A stretch of 64,000 nt of DNA from Bacteroidales bacterium UBA3290 (GTDB lineage: Bacteria > Bacteroidota > Bacteroidia > Bacteroidales > UBA932): assembly GCA_002361615.1 (NCBI GenBank), contig DETK01000017.1:50100-114099 (forward strand). Reading direction: 5' to 3'. Below are positions 51,525 to 59,319 of this stretch, piece by piece. Within the stretch, counting starts at the first letter, position 1. Every line of letters starts with the position of its first letter. Both the position numbers and the translations under genes were made by a program. The notes under the pieces are model-generated. The model saw only the letters and a list, made by a program, of their open reading frames with translations. It had not been told where the DNA came from and ran no database searches.

Positions 51525-52481
51525 ATGACAATAGCAGCATTCGTCCATTTCTGTATTGACCGGCTGTCGTCCCTGTATCCGGAGGCGGAGGCCAAGGCCG
51601 TGGCTTTCCGGCTGTTGGAGCACTATTGTGACATACCTTCTTATAAGTATGTTTCCGAACCGGATATGCCGTTAGCCTCCGCTACTGACTCCCGTCATTT
51701 CCAGCTTGACTCCGATCGTCATTCCCGGCTTGACCGGGAATCTGAAACCTTGGCGGCGCTCGAAGAGCTCTCGACCGGCCGTCCGCTACAGTATGTGCTG
51801 GGCTTCACGGAGTTCTGCGGCCACCGTTTCAAAGTGGGCGAGGGGTGTCTGATTCCCCGGCCGGAAACGGAGGAACTGGTCTCCCGCATCATCGACGACC
51901 TCTATGCCGACGACGATTCCGCCGTGCCCGGCTCGACTTCTTCCGTCGTGCCCGGCTCGACCGGGCATCTCGAGGCCGACGACGACAGCCCGTTCAGTAT
52001 CCTCGATCTGTGCACCGGCTCGGGATGCATCGCCTGGTCGTTGGCAGCGGAGTTTCCCGAGGCGATGGTCTATGGTTGCGATCTGTCGGACGCTGCCCTG
52101 CGTTATGCCTGCCGGCAGCGCATCAAACTTCGGGGAGCCAAGCCGATCTTTTTCTCGGCCGACGTGCTGGCGGCTCCGCCGGCCGGACTGCCGAAATTCG
52201 ATGTTATCGTATCGAATCCGCCTTATATCTGCAACAGCGAGCGCGCCGCGATGCGGCCGAATGTCCTTGACTTTGAACCCGCCGAGGCCCTCTTCGTCCC
52301 CGACGACGATCCGCTGCGCTTCTATCGGGCCATCGCACGCTGGGCCGATGCCCTCCTGCGCCCCGACGGACATCTTTATCTGGAAATCAACGAGCGATTC
52401 GGCTCCGACGTGGCCGCCCTCTTCCCCGGCTCCCGCGTTGTCGCCGACATCACAGGCCGCGACCGCTTCGTCATCCGCTGA
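51525..52481 (+). CDS. prmC: Release factor glutamine methyltransferase with two repeat-derived inserts
   Basis: The 318-residue enzyme methylates the GGQ glutamine of release factors. RPLQYVLGFTEFCGH, LIPRPETEELV, ILDLCTGSGCIAWSLA and the NPPY motif (VSNPPYICNSE) are all intact. It is longer than the usual 275-290 residues because of two in-frame additions: one between the helical N-terminal part and GRPLQYV (about residues 52-74) and another between LVSRIIDDLY and SILDLCTG (about 127-152). Both are encoded by palindromic repeats. The start at 51525 is the first suitable ATG, 25 bases after ddl. Confidence 0.93.
   Translation: MTIAAFVHFCIDRLSSLYPEAEAKAVAFRLLEHYCDIPSYKYVSEPDMPLASATDSRHFQLDSDRHSRLDRESETLAALEELSTGRPLQYVLGFTEFCGHRFKVGEGCLIPRPETEELVSRIIDDLYADDDSAVPGSTSSVVPGSTGHLEADDDSPFSILDLCTGSGCIAWSLAAEFPEAMVYGCDLSDAALRYACRQRIKLRGAKPIFFSADVLAAPPAGLPKFDVIVSNPPYICNSERAAMRPNVLDFEPAEALFVPDDDPLRFYRAIARWADALLRPDGHLYLEINERFGSDVAALFPGSRVVADITGRDRFVIR
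51717..51741 (+). repeat. In-frame palindromic element 1 inside prmC
   Basis: CGTC followed by ATTCCCGG (51721-51728), loop CTTGA, CCGGGAAT (51734-51741). A degenerate partial copy precedes it (51693-51710, CGTCATTTCCAGCTTGAC). It is the same element as in the U32 gene, in the opposite orientation. Confidence 0.8.
51921..51968 (+). repeat. In-frame palindromic element 2 inside prmC (tandem, diverged)
   Basis: GTGCCCGGCTCGAC occurs twice (51924-51937 and 51948-51961); the second completes a palindrome, TGCCCGG (51949-51955) / CCGGGCA (51961-51967). It resembles element 1 with T-to-G and T-to-C changes. It codes for two VPGST units in the protein. Confidence 0.7.
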
Positions 52482-52524
52482 CAGCCCACATCCTCCGTTT
52501 CCACGTCGAAGAATCCCACGCAAA

Positions 52525-52610
52525 CCTCCCGGCCATGAAAACGCATTGCATTCATGGCCGGGAGGGTGTTTTCAGCAGGGTCGGCCATAAAAACGGCCGG
52601 TTTTTATGGC
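52525..52610 (+). repeat. 86-bp double-hairpin element, copy 1
   Basis: Hairpin 1 is CCTCCCGGCCATGAA (52525-52539) / TTCATGGCCGGGAGG (52551-52565); hairpin 2 is GCCATAAAAAC (52584-52594) / GTTTTTATGGC (52600-52610). An 18-base spacer separates them. The last base is the first base of the symporter stop on the other strand. The copy at 57880 is its reverse complement with about three differences. The position between convergent gene ends suggests use as a transcription terminator for both strands. Confidence 0.9.
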
Positions 52611-53866
52611 TAGATCGTCAACTGTTCTCCTTCGCTGTGGGCGATGATGACCGCACCGCAGGTGTCACCGTAGGAGTTGATGCAGGTGCGGGGCATGTCG
52701 CAGATCTGTTCGACGGCCAGCACCATGCCGATGCCTTCGAGCGGAAGGCCGACGGCCGACAGCACGATGGCCAGCATCACCATGCCTGCCATCGGAATGC
52801 CCGCCGCACCGATGGCTGCCAGCAGCGCCGTGAAGACGATCATAATCTGCTGGGCCAGCGTCAGGTCGATGCCATAGGCCTGGGCGATGAAGATGGCGGC
52901 GACGCACTCGTACAATGCCGTACCGTTCATATTGATCGTACTGCCCAAAGGGAGGACGAAACTGGCGATCTTGTTCGAGATGCCGCATTTCTCCTGCGAA
53001 TCCCGGATATTGATGGGCAGGGCTGCCCCGGAAGAGCAGGTGGAGAAGGCCGTGAGGATGCCGGTGGACATCTTGGAAATGTGCCGCCAGGGGTTTTGCT
53101 TGCCGAGCGTCCGCACCAGCAGCGGCAGCACGACGCCGCCCTGGATGAGCAGCCCGCCCCAGACGACCAGCACGAACACACCCAGACTTCCGGCCATGGC
53201 CAGCAGCGCCTTCGGGTCGTCGGCCTGCTTGCCTACGACATTGGCTACGATGGCGAACACGCCGTACGGAGCCAGCCGGATGATGAACATCGTAATCTTC
53301 ATGATCACCTCGAAGACGGCCTCGAACAGGTTCTTCAGCGTGCCCGCATGCTTGATCTCCACCTTGTTCATGAACAGGCCGAAGATCACGGCGAAGAAGA
53401 TGATGGGCAGCAGGTCGCCTTTGGCCATGGCTTCGAAAATATTGGCCGGGACGATGTTCACGATCTGGTCGATGAACGACACCTGCTGCGAACTGACTGT
53501 AGCCACTTCCTCAGTCAGGTTGAGGCTGGCGCCCACCCCGGGTTTGACGAGGTTGACCAGCAGCAGGCCGATGGTGGCCGCAATCAGCGTGGTCCCGATG
53601 TAATAGAGGATAGTCTTTCCGGCGATGCGCCCCAGGGCCGTTGAATCGCCCATGCCGGCTACGCCCAGCGCAATGGAAGTGAAAACCAGCGGGATGACGA
53701 TCATGCGCAGGCCGCGCAGAAAGATGTCGCCGGCCCATTTGATGTATTTGGCCCAGTTCTCGTAGGGTGTGATCTTGCACAGTACGATGCCGGCCACGAT
53801 ACCCAGGCCGATGCCGATCAGGATCTGCCAGTGCAGGGCCAGGCCTTTTTTCTTCTCGTTCGCCAT
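52610..53866 (-). CDS. Dicarboxylate/amino acid:cation symporter (DAACS, GltP/DctA type)
   Basis: The 418-residue inner-membrane protein has eight membrane helices and two hairpins. The hallmark Ser-rich AFSTCSSGAALPI hairpin and the substrate/sodium-binding NMNGTALYECVAA segment are clear. It imports glutamate, aspartate or C4-dicarboxylates with Na+ or H+. It follows malQ by 7 bases. The C terminus ends at the edge of the 86-bp repeat. Confidence 0.94.
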   Translation of the reverse strand: MANEKKKGLALHWQILIGIGLGIVAGIVLCKITPYENWAKYIKWAGDIFLRGLRMIVIPLVFTSIALGVAGMGDSTALGRIAGKTILYYIGTTLIAATIGLLLVNLVKPGVGASLNLTEEVATVSSQQVSFIDQIVNIVPANIFEAMAKGDLLPIIFFAVIFGLFMNKVEIKHAGTLKNLFEAVFEVIMKITMFIIRLAPYGVFAIVANVVGKQADDPKALLAMAGSLGVFVLVVWGGLLIQGGVVLPLLVRTLGKQNPWRHISKMSTGILTAFSTCSSGAALPINIRDSQEKCGISNKIASFVLPLGSTINMNGTALYECVAAIFIAQAYGIDLTLAQQIMIVFTALLAAIGAAGIPMAGMVMLAIVLSAVGLPLEGIGMVLAVEQICDMPRTCINSYGDTCGAVIIAHSEGEQLTI

Positions 53867-53873
53867 AGCAGGA

Positions 53874-55907
53874 TCAGGCTTTGCGTCCGCTTTGGGCGAT
53901 CATTGCTGCAACCTTCTCGTTGAATGCCTCGTTGCCGATCATCTCTTCGAGCGTCACGTGCATCCGCCAGCGCCAGTAATGCTTCGGATTGGCCGGGATG
54001 TTGATGCGCTCGCCGGGGATGTCTTCCACGCGGAGGGATGGCTCGAGGGAGAACCAGTCCTGCAGCGGCAGGATGGTGAGCATGGACGGGGAATAGAGGT
54101 GCTCGGCGATGATCCACCGGCAGCTTTCCACCGGGCAGTCTTCGCCGTCGTGGTTTTCACCCCACCAGCCGCGGAGCGTGCTGGTGTCGTGCGAGCCCGT
54201 GGTGCAGACGCTCATGTAGGGATATTCGGCGGGATTGCCGAGCATCTGTTTGGGATCTTTGGGCATACGCTGGACTTCGAGCGAGAGGATGTGCAGATCC
54301 GACAGCACCTGCGGCACGCAGGCCGGAATCATGCCCAGGTCTTCGGCACAAGTGAGCATGTTGGTGGCACCGATCAGAACAGGCAGCTTGCGCATGGCCT
54401 GCTCGCGCCAGAAATCGGTATTGCGGTGGTAGAAGAACTCGTCGTAGAGGTGGTTGTAGGCATCTTTCTCCCACTGTTGCAGGTCGTTGTAGCTTCGGGT
54501 ATATTGGGCGCTGATGCGGGGATGCCAAAGCCCCTTGTGGACGGGATCCTCGAGGAAGAGCACTTCTCGCGGATCGTCATCCGCATAGGGACGGGCGTGC
54601 CGCCGCTCGTCGAAGTGGAAGCCGCGCCATTGCAGGTCCTCCGGGGAATAGGGCAGAGCCGGGCTGAAATGGCCCATCAGGCCGGATTTGTAAGGCACGG
54701 GGATCTCCCAGATGCGGAAGAAACCCAGTACGTGGTCGATCCGGTAGGCGTCAAAGTACTCGGCCATCTTGCGGAAGCGGCGCTTCCACCAGGTATAGCC
54801 GTCCTGCGCCATCCGGTCCCAGTTGTAGGTCGGGAAGCCCCAGTTCTGGCCATCGGCCGCAAAGGCGTCCGGCGGTGCGCCGGCCTGTTCGCCCATGTTG
54901 AAGTACTCGGGTTCTGCCCAGGCTTCGACGCTGTGCGGCGTGATGCCGATGGGAATGTCGCCCTTGAGGGCAACGCCTTTCGAGCGGGCGTAGTCGTGGG
55001 CGTCGCGGAGCTGCCGGTCGAGGTGATATTGCAGGAAGATGTAGTAGTCCATCTCGGGCTTGGCCTCTCCGGCATAGAAACGGGCCACGGCGCCGGCATT
55101 GTATTTCTTGAAAGTCTTCCACTTGCTGAAATCGGCGGTGCCGTAGCGGTCGCGGAGCACGCAGAAGGCTGCATAGGGCAGCAGCCAGTCTTTGTTCGAT
55201 GCGGAGAACTCCTTGAAAGCACGGCTGCTCATCATGCGGGTGCCCTTCTGTGCGAAGATGGCACGGGCATACCGGTCTTTCAGATGGAACACCTGTTCGT
55301 AGTCAAGTTGCGGGAGGGCATTGAGCCGGGCGGCCTCTTCTTCGAAGGCAGCCTGTGCCTCCTTGTTGCGCAGCGGGCCGATGTCCTGCAGGTTCAGGTA
55401 GATGGGATGCAGGGCCATGATGGTGATGCCGCCGTACGGGTAGGAATCGGTCCAGGTCTTGGTGGAAGTGGTGTCGTTGACCGGAAGCAGCTGGAGCAGG
55501 GCCTGTCCGGTGGCTGCGGCCCAGTCGACCATCAGTTTGATGTCGGCGAAGTCGCCGATGCCGGCACTGCGGCGGCTGCGGAGCGAGAACACGGGGATGG
55601 CCGTTCCGGCATAGCGGGGATGCTGGTCGGGGAAGGTCGTCTCGGTGACGGCATAGGGGTCGGTCCGGTTGAAGCAGGTCTCCCAGACGACGGAGCCGTC
55701 CGCCTTGCGGCAGATGAACTTATATTCGAAATGGGACGGAAGGAGCGCCTTGTCCAGCTCGATACTCCAGATAATACCCTGGGTCACGGTCATGGGAAGG
55801 GCCTTCTCGGGATTCCACGCGCCCAGCGCGGGACAGCTGCCTATGAGCAGGATCTGCTCGCCATGCAGCATCCACGGTCCGATGGTTTTGATGGTCAGTG
55901 TTTCCAT
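53874..55907 (-). CDS. malQ: 4-alpha-glucanotransferase (GH77) with an N-terminal starch-binding domain
   Basis: The 677-residue enzyme rearranges alpha-1,4-glucans. The first 100 or so residues form a CBM20 domain (IGSCPALGAWNPEKALPM). The GH77 motifs are RIDHVLGFFRIWEIP (nucleophile Asp), CAEDLGMIP (acid/base Glu) and GSHDTSTLRGWWGE (third Asp). It has no signal peptide, so it acts in the cytoplasm on maltodextrins or glycogen. Bacteroidota MalQ commonly carries two CBM20 units and is close to 900 residues; this one appears to have one. Confidence 0.93.
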   Translation of the reverse strand: METLTIKTIGPWMLHGEQILLIGSCPALGAWNPEKALPMTVTQGIIWSIELDKALLPSHFEYKFICRKADGSVVWETCFNRTDPYAVTETTFPDQHPRYAGTAIPVFSLRSRRSAGIGDFADIKLMVDWAAATGQALLQLLPVNDTTSTKTWTDSYPYGGITIMALHPIYLNLQDIGPLRNKEAQAAFEEEAARLNALPQLDYEQVFHLKDRYARAIFAQKGTRMMSSRAFKEFSASNKDWLLPYAAFCVLRDRYGTADFSKWKTFKKYNAGAVARFYAGEAKPEMDYYIFLQYHLDRQLRDAHDYARSKGVALKGDIPIGITPHSVEAWAEPEYFNMGEQAGAPPDAFAADGQNWGFPTYNWDRMAQDGYTWWKRRFRKMAEYFDAYRIDHVLGFFRIWEIPVPYKSGLMGHFSPALPYSPEDLQWRGFHFDERRHARPYADDDPREVLFLEDPVHKGLWHPRISAQYTRSYNDLQQWEKDAYNHLYDEFFYHRNTDFWREQAMRKLPVLIGATNMLTCAEDLGMIPACVPQVLSDLHILSLEVQRMPKDPKQMLGNPAEYPYMSVCTTGSHDTSTLRGWWGENHDGEDCPVESCRWIIAEHLYSPSMLTILPLQDWFSLEPSLRVEDIPGERINIPANPKHYWRWRMHVTLEEMIGNEAFNEKVAAMIAQSGRKA

Positions 55908-55926
55908 ATCGTATCATTCAATCATT

Positions 55927-55934
55927 CAAAGATA
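55927..55934 (-). promoter_or_regulatory. Candidate -7 element for malQ-symporter
   Basis: The minus strand reads TATCTTTG, 19 bases before the malQ start. Confidence 0.5.
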
Positions 55935-55947
55935 ATGAAAAAATTCA

Positions 55948-55955
55948 TACATTTG
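55948..55955 (+). promoter_or_regulatory. Candidate -7 element for radA with almost no leader
   Basis: TACATTTG ends 4 bases before the radA ATG. There is no clear upstream box. Confidence 0.5.
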
Positions 55956-55959
55956 TCGT

Positions 55960-57369
55960 ATGGCAACGAAGATTAAGACGGTATGGTACTGCACCTCGTG
56001 CGGGAACGAAAGCCCGAAGTGGATGGGACGCTGTCCTGCCTGTGGGGAATGGAATACGATGGTGGAGGAACCGAAAGCGGCCCGTGCCAGTGCGGGCGGG
56101 GGCGGAAAGACGACTTCCCGCTCGCGGGCATACATTGACGCTTCCGACGCCCGGCCGCAACGGCTCCGTGAGATCGACCTCTCGCACGACAACCGGTTTT
56201 CCATCGGCATCGGGGAGCTCGACCGCGTACTCGGCGGCGGAATGGTCGCCGGAAGCATGATCCTCATCGGTGGCGAGCCCGGTATCGGCAAATCGACCCT
56301 TTCCCTCCAGATCCCGCTTTGCTGCAAGGACTTGAGGACCCTCTATGTGTCCGGTGAGGAAAGTCCCAAGCAGATCAAGCTCCGCGCCGAGCGACTCGGC
56401 GGAAGTGAAGACGACTGCTTCATCCTCAGCGAAACCGTTCTCGAGAACATCCTTTCCCAGGCCCGGGAGATCCAGCCCGCCCTGCTGATCGTCGATTCCA
56501 TCCAGACCATCTACAGTGAGGCGCTCGACTCCTCCGCGGGCAGCGTGTCCCAGGTACGGGAGTGCGCCTCATCGCTGCTGCGCTACGCCAAGGAGACGGG
56601 TACGCCCGTCATCCTGATCGGCCACATCACCAAGGACGGAACGCTCGCCGGTCCGAAGGTCCTTGAACACATCGTCGACGTGGTCCTGCAGTTCGAAGGC
56701 GACACGAAAGGTGCCTACCGCATCCTGCGCAGCATCAAGAACCGTTTCGGATCGACCGACGAGTTGGCTGTCTTCGAAATGACCGGCGCGGGACTGCGGG
56801 AAGTGCGCAACCCTTCCGAAATCCTCATCCCGATGCACCAGGACGACCTTTCCGGCATCGCCATCGCCGCCATGATGGACGGAACGCGTCCGTTCCTGAT
56901 CGAGATCCAGGCACTGGTGAGCACCGCTGCCTACGGTACGCCCCAGCGCTCGGCCACGGGCTTCGATGGCCGCCGGCTCAACATGCTGCTGGCCGTGCTC
57001 GAGAAGCGCGCCGGCTTCAAGCTGGCCGCCAAGGATGTATTCCTGAATATCGCCGGCGGCCTCCGGGTGGCCGACCCGGCCTGCGACCTGGCCATTGTGG
57101 CCTCCATTCTCTCGTCCAACTTCGACCTGTATATCTCGCCGAAAGTCTGCTTCGCCGCCGAAGTCGGCCTTAGCGGGGAAATACGCCCTGTCAGTCAGGT
57201 CGAACGCCGTATCGCCGAAGCCGAAAAGCTCGGTTTCGAGCAGATCTACATCTCTTCTTTCAACAAGGAATCCTCCTTCGCCAAGCGTACGAAACCGGCC
57301 GACGGCCGCGGCATCACCGTCACACCCGTAGCCGACATCGCCGCGCTCTGCCGGAAGCTGTTCCAATAG
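55960..57369 (+). CDS. radA: DNA repair protein RadA
   Basis: The 469-residue RecA-like branch-migration ATPase has a zinc finger (C11, C14, C25, C28), a Walker A GGEPGIGKS (104-112), the KNRFG motif specific for RadA (SIKNRFGSTDE) and a Lon-like C-terminal domain (from about 300). It extends D-loops during homologous recombination. The start follows the family. A half-size PqiA gene follows 13 bases after its stop. Confidence 0.96.
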   Translation: MATKIKTVWYCTSCGNESPKWMGRCPACGEWNTMVEEPKAARASAGGGGKTTSRSRAYIDASDARPQRLREIDLSHDNRFSIGIGELDRVLGGGMVAGSMILIGGEPGIGKSTLSLQIPLCCKDLRTLYVSGEESPKQIKLRAERLGGSEDDCFILSETVLENILSQAREIQPALLIVDSIQTIYSEALDSSAGSVSQVRECASSLLRYAKETGTPVILIGHITKDGTLAGPKVLEHIVDVVLQFEGDTKGAYRILRSIKNRFGSTDELAVFEMTGAGLREVRNPSEILIPMHQDDLSGIAIAAMMDGTRPFLIEIQALVSTAAYGTPQRSATGFDGRRLNMLLAVLEKRAGFKLAAKDVFLNIAGGLRVADPACDLAIVASILSSNFDLYISPKVCFAAEVGLSGEIRPVSQVERRIAEAEKLGFEQIYISSFNKESSFAKRTKPADGRGITVTPVADIAALCRKLFQ

Positions 57370-57382
57370 CCGACTGACGCCC

Positions 57383-57886
57383 ATGGAAGTCCTGCCCGTC
57401 AAACAGCACAGGTCCCTTCAGACCCGCGAATACGTGGCGCTGGCCTTCCTGGCCGCCTCCGTTACGTTCTACATCCTGGGACTCTGCTATCCCCTGATGT
57501 CCACCAAGTATCAGGTTCTGGGCTTCCAGATCCGGAGCCAGGAAGTCACGCTGTTCGATTCGGTCCGGATGTTCTGGGAGAGCAGCGACTACCTGATTTC
57601 GGGCATCATCCTGATCTTCACGTTCGTCTTTCCCGTCCTCAAATACATCGAGCTGGGGCTCAGGCTAGCCACAGGCCGGCAGTTCCTCAAACTGCAGTCG
57701 GTGGACAAATGGAACATGATCGACGTGTTCCTCGTCGCCATGCTGCTGCTCAATTTCAAGATGAACTCGCGCTTTATCGTCATGCGCCTCGAGATGGGCA
57801 CCAACTTCATCGCCCTGGCCGTCCTCACCCGTCTGGTCACCATCCTCCTGCTCGACCGCGCTGACAAACGCATCTCCCAGCCATAA
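57383..57886 (+). CDS. PqiA-like integral membrane protein (single domain)
   Basis: The 167-residue protein has four transmembrane segments in the pattern of one PqiA domain, with ILGLCYPLMSTKYQV, FTFVFPVLKYIELGL and VDKWNMIDVFLVAMLLL. Proteobacterial PqiA has two such domains and works with MCE proteins in lipid transport; no MCE gene is near, so function here is unknown. The stop lies 6 bases after the start of the second 86-bp repeat. Confidence 0.82.
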   Translation: MEVLPVKQHRSLQTREYVALAFLAASVTFYILGLCYPLMSTKYQVLGFQIRSQEVTLFDSVRMFWESSDYLISGIILIFTFVFPVLKYIELGLRLATGRQFLKLQSVDKWNMIDVFLVAMLLLNFKMNSRFIVMRLEMGTNFIALAVLTRLVTILLLDRADKRISQP

Positions 57887-57965
57887 AAACCGGCCGTTTC
57901 TATGGCCGACCCTGCTGAAAACATCCTCCCGGCCATGAATACAATGCGTTTTCATGGCCGGGAGG
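57880..57965 (-). repeat. 86-bp double-hairpin element, copy 2 (inverted)
   Basis: GCCATAAAAAC (57880-57890) / GTTTCTATGGC (57896-57906) forms the short hairpin and CCTCCCGGCCATGAA (57925-57939) / TTCATGGCCGGGAGG (57951-57965) the long one. It is the mirror of copy 1 and again lies at the convergent ends of two units. The first 7 bases are coding sequence and stop of the PqiA-like gene. Confidence 0.9.
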
Positions 57966-57981
57966 GTGTGTTACAGGCTGG

Positions 57982-59319
57982 CTACAGCAGGACGTTCAGG
58001 CCGAGGCAGACGCTTTCGGTGAAGTTACGGATGCCGAGCAGCTGCTTGTTGGTCTTCCAGGAGGCTTTTTCGAAGCCGAAGAAGAAGCCGACGTATTTCT
58101 TCGGAATGTACTCGGCGTAGAATCCCATCCGGCCGACGGGGCCGAACGTGTAGTGGGCATTCAGGTTGAGCCATTCGAGCGGCGTGGCGTTGAAGGCGAC
58201 GGTCATTTGGTTCTTGTCCATGCTCCGGTTGTAGAGCAGGCCGACGCTCAGCATTTCGTTGAGGAAGGGGACCTCGGCTCCGGCGAAGATTTCCGGGCTC
58301 ATGATGTAGCGTAAATCCGGGGTCCCGTCGCTTTCCAGCGTGATCAGCTCGCTGAAGTCGCTGGTTACCTTTTCCAGGGCGGAGGCAAAGTCGAAGTCGG
58401 CACTGATGTTCTGGAAGCCCTCGAAGCTGGCGCTGTGCTCGGCTTTCAGCCTCTTGGCTTTGCCGAAGGAAAGTTTCCCGACATTGGCGATGGAAGCCGA
58501 GAGATTGAGGCCGTTCACGAAGCCGTCGAAGCGGAGCCTGTACTCAGCACCCAGGTCGAAGGCGGCGCCAAGGCCATGGAGGCGGAAACCGTCGGAACGG
58601 AAACCTCCCTCGGGCGTGTAAGAAAAGCCGGAGAGGTCGAGGATTCCGCAAACCGTGGCGGCGAGACGGTCGTCATTCATCTGGACGTCAAGCATATGAA
58701 GCGTGGTGTTGGCAGCATTCAGACCGGTCATCAGACGAAGACGGCCGCCGACGCGAAGTCCGGGAACCAAATCGTCCAGATCGTAGCTGCAGCCGGCCGA
58801 GAACGTTGCGTACGTCAGAAAAGAGGCGTGTGGACCTTCAATCATCCAGGACTGGCTGCCGCCGCTGCGTCCTGTCTTGGCAAAGCGGAGCAGCTCCCGG
58901 GGGATATCCGCATGGCCGTAGCCCGAAACGGAGAGTCCTGCCGAGAGGAAGAGTTTGTCGTTCAAGCGGTATCCCGCGCCCAGCAGATCGGTTTCGAAGC
59001 GCGCCGTGAGGTAGGGGTCCTTCTCCGGAAGCTTTCCATAGAAGGTGGCTTCATCCACGTGGTCGTTGAGAAAAGTGTAGGTCTTGTCGCCTTCGGGGAA
59101 CAAAAAGTTGCCAAGACCGACATTGCTGAGCATTTCGGCGCTGGCGTAGCCGGCCACCGGGACGGAGATATAGAGGTCTGTCTGCGGAGCAAAGGCCGGG
59201 TTGAGTTTGCTGCGAAGAAGCGATGTTTCGAAGAAGTAACTGCCGCGGAGCGGCTGAGCCGGAACGAGCGCCGTGAAGGCGAGCAGTGCGAGCAGGACGG
59301 TCAAACTGTATCTTTTCAT
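57982..59319 (-). CDS. DUF5723 family outer-membrane protein
   Basis: The 445-residue protein has a signal peptide (cleavage near VPA) and the DUF5723 pattern: SYFFETSLLRSKLNPAFAP at the start, SVPVAGYASAEMLSNVGLGN, and beta-strand repeats to the end. It is probably a large barrel related to FadL-like or PorV-like proteins. Function is unknown. It overlaps the lipoprotein gene by 4 bases (ATGA) and is the last gene of a four-gene unit. Confidence 0.85.
   Translation of the reverse strand: MKRYSLTVLLALLAFTALVPAQPLRGSYFFETSLLRSKLNPAFAPQTDLYISVPVAGYASAEMLSNVGLGNFLFPEGDKTYTFLNDHVDEATFYGKLPEKDPYLTARFETDLLGAGYRLNDKLFLSAGLSVSGYGHADIPRELLRFAKTGRSGGSQSWMIEGPHASFLTYATFSAGCSYDLDDLVPGLRVGGRLRLMTGLNAANTTLHMLDVQMNDDRLAATVCGILDLSGFSYTPEGGFRSDGFRLHGLGAAFDLGAEYRLRFDGFVNGLNLSASIANVGKLSFGKAKRLKAEHSASFEGFQNISADFDFASALEKVTSDFSELITLESDGTPDLRYIMSPEIFAGAEVPFLNEMLSVGLLYNRSMDKNQMTVAFNATPLEWLNLNAHYTFGPVGRMGFYAEYIPKKYVGFFFGFEKASWKTNKQLLGIRNFTESVCLGLNVLL

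Noticed and set aside
51525..52481. Frameshift or misassembly as the cause of odd segments in PrmC
   Set aside because: The frame is continuous and all conserved motifs on both sides of each odd segment are in register, so the segments are in-frame inserts.
52535..53644. Open frames crossing both 86-bp repeats that give the same N-terminal peptide
   Set aside because: The shared peptide only reflects the DNA repeat, and the remainder is antisense to the symporter gene or to pqiA; they are not genes.
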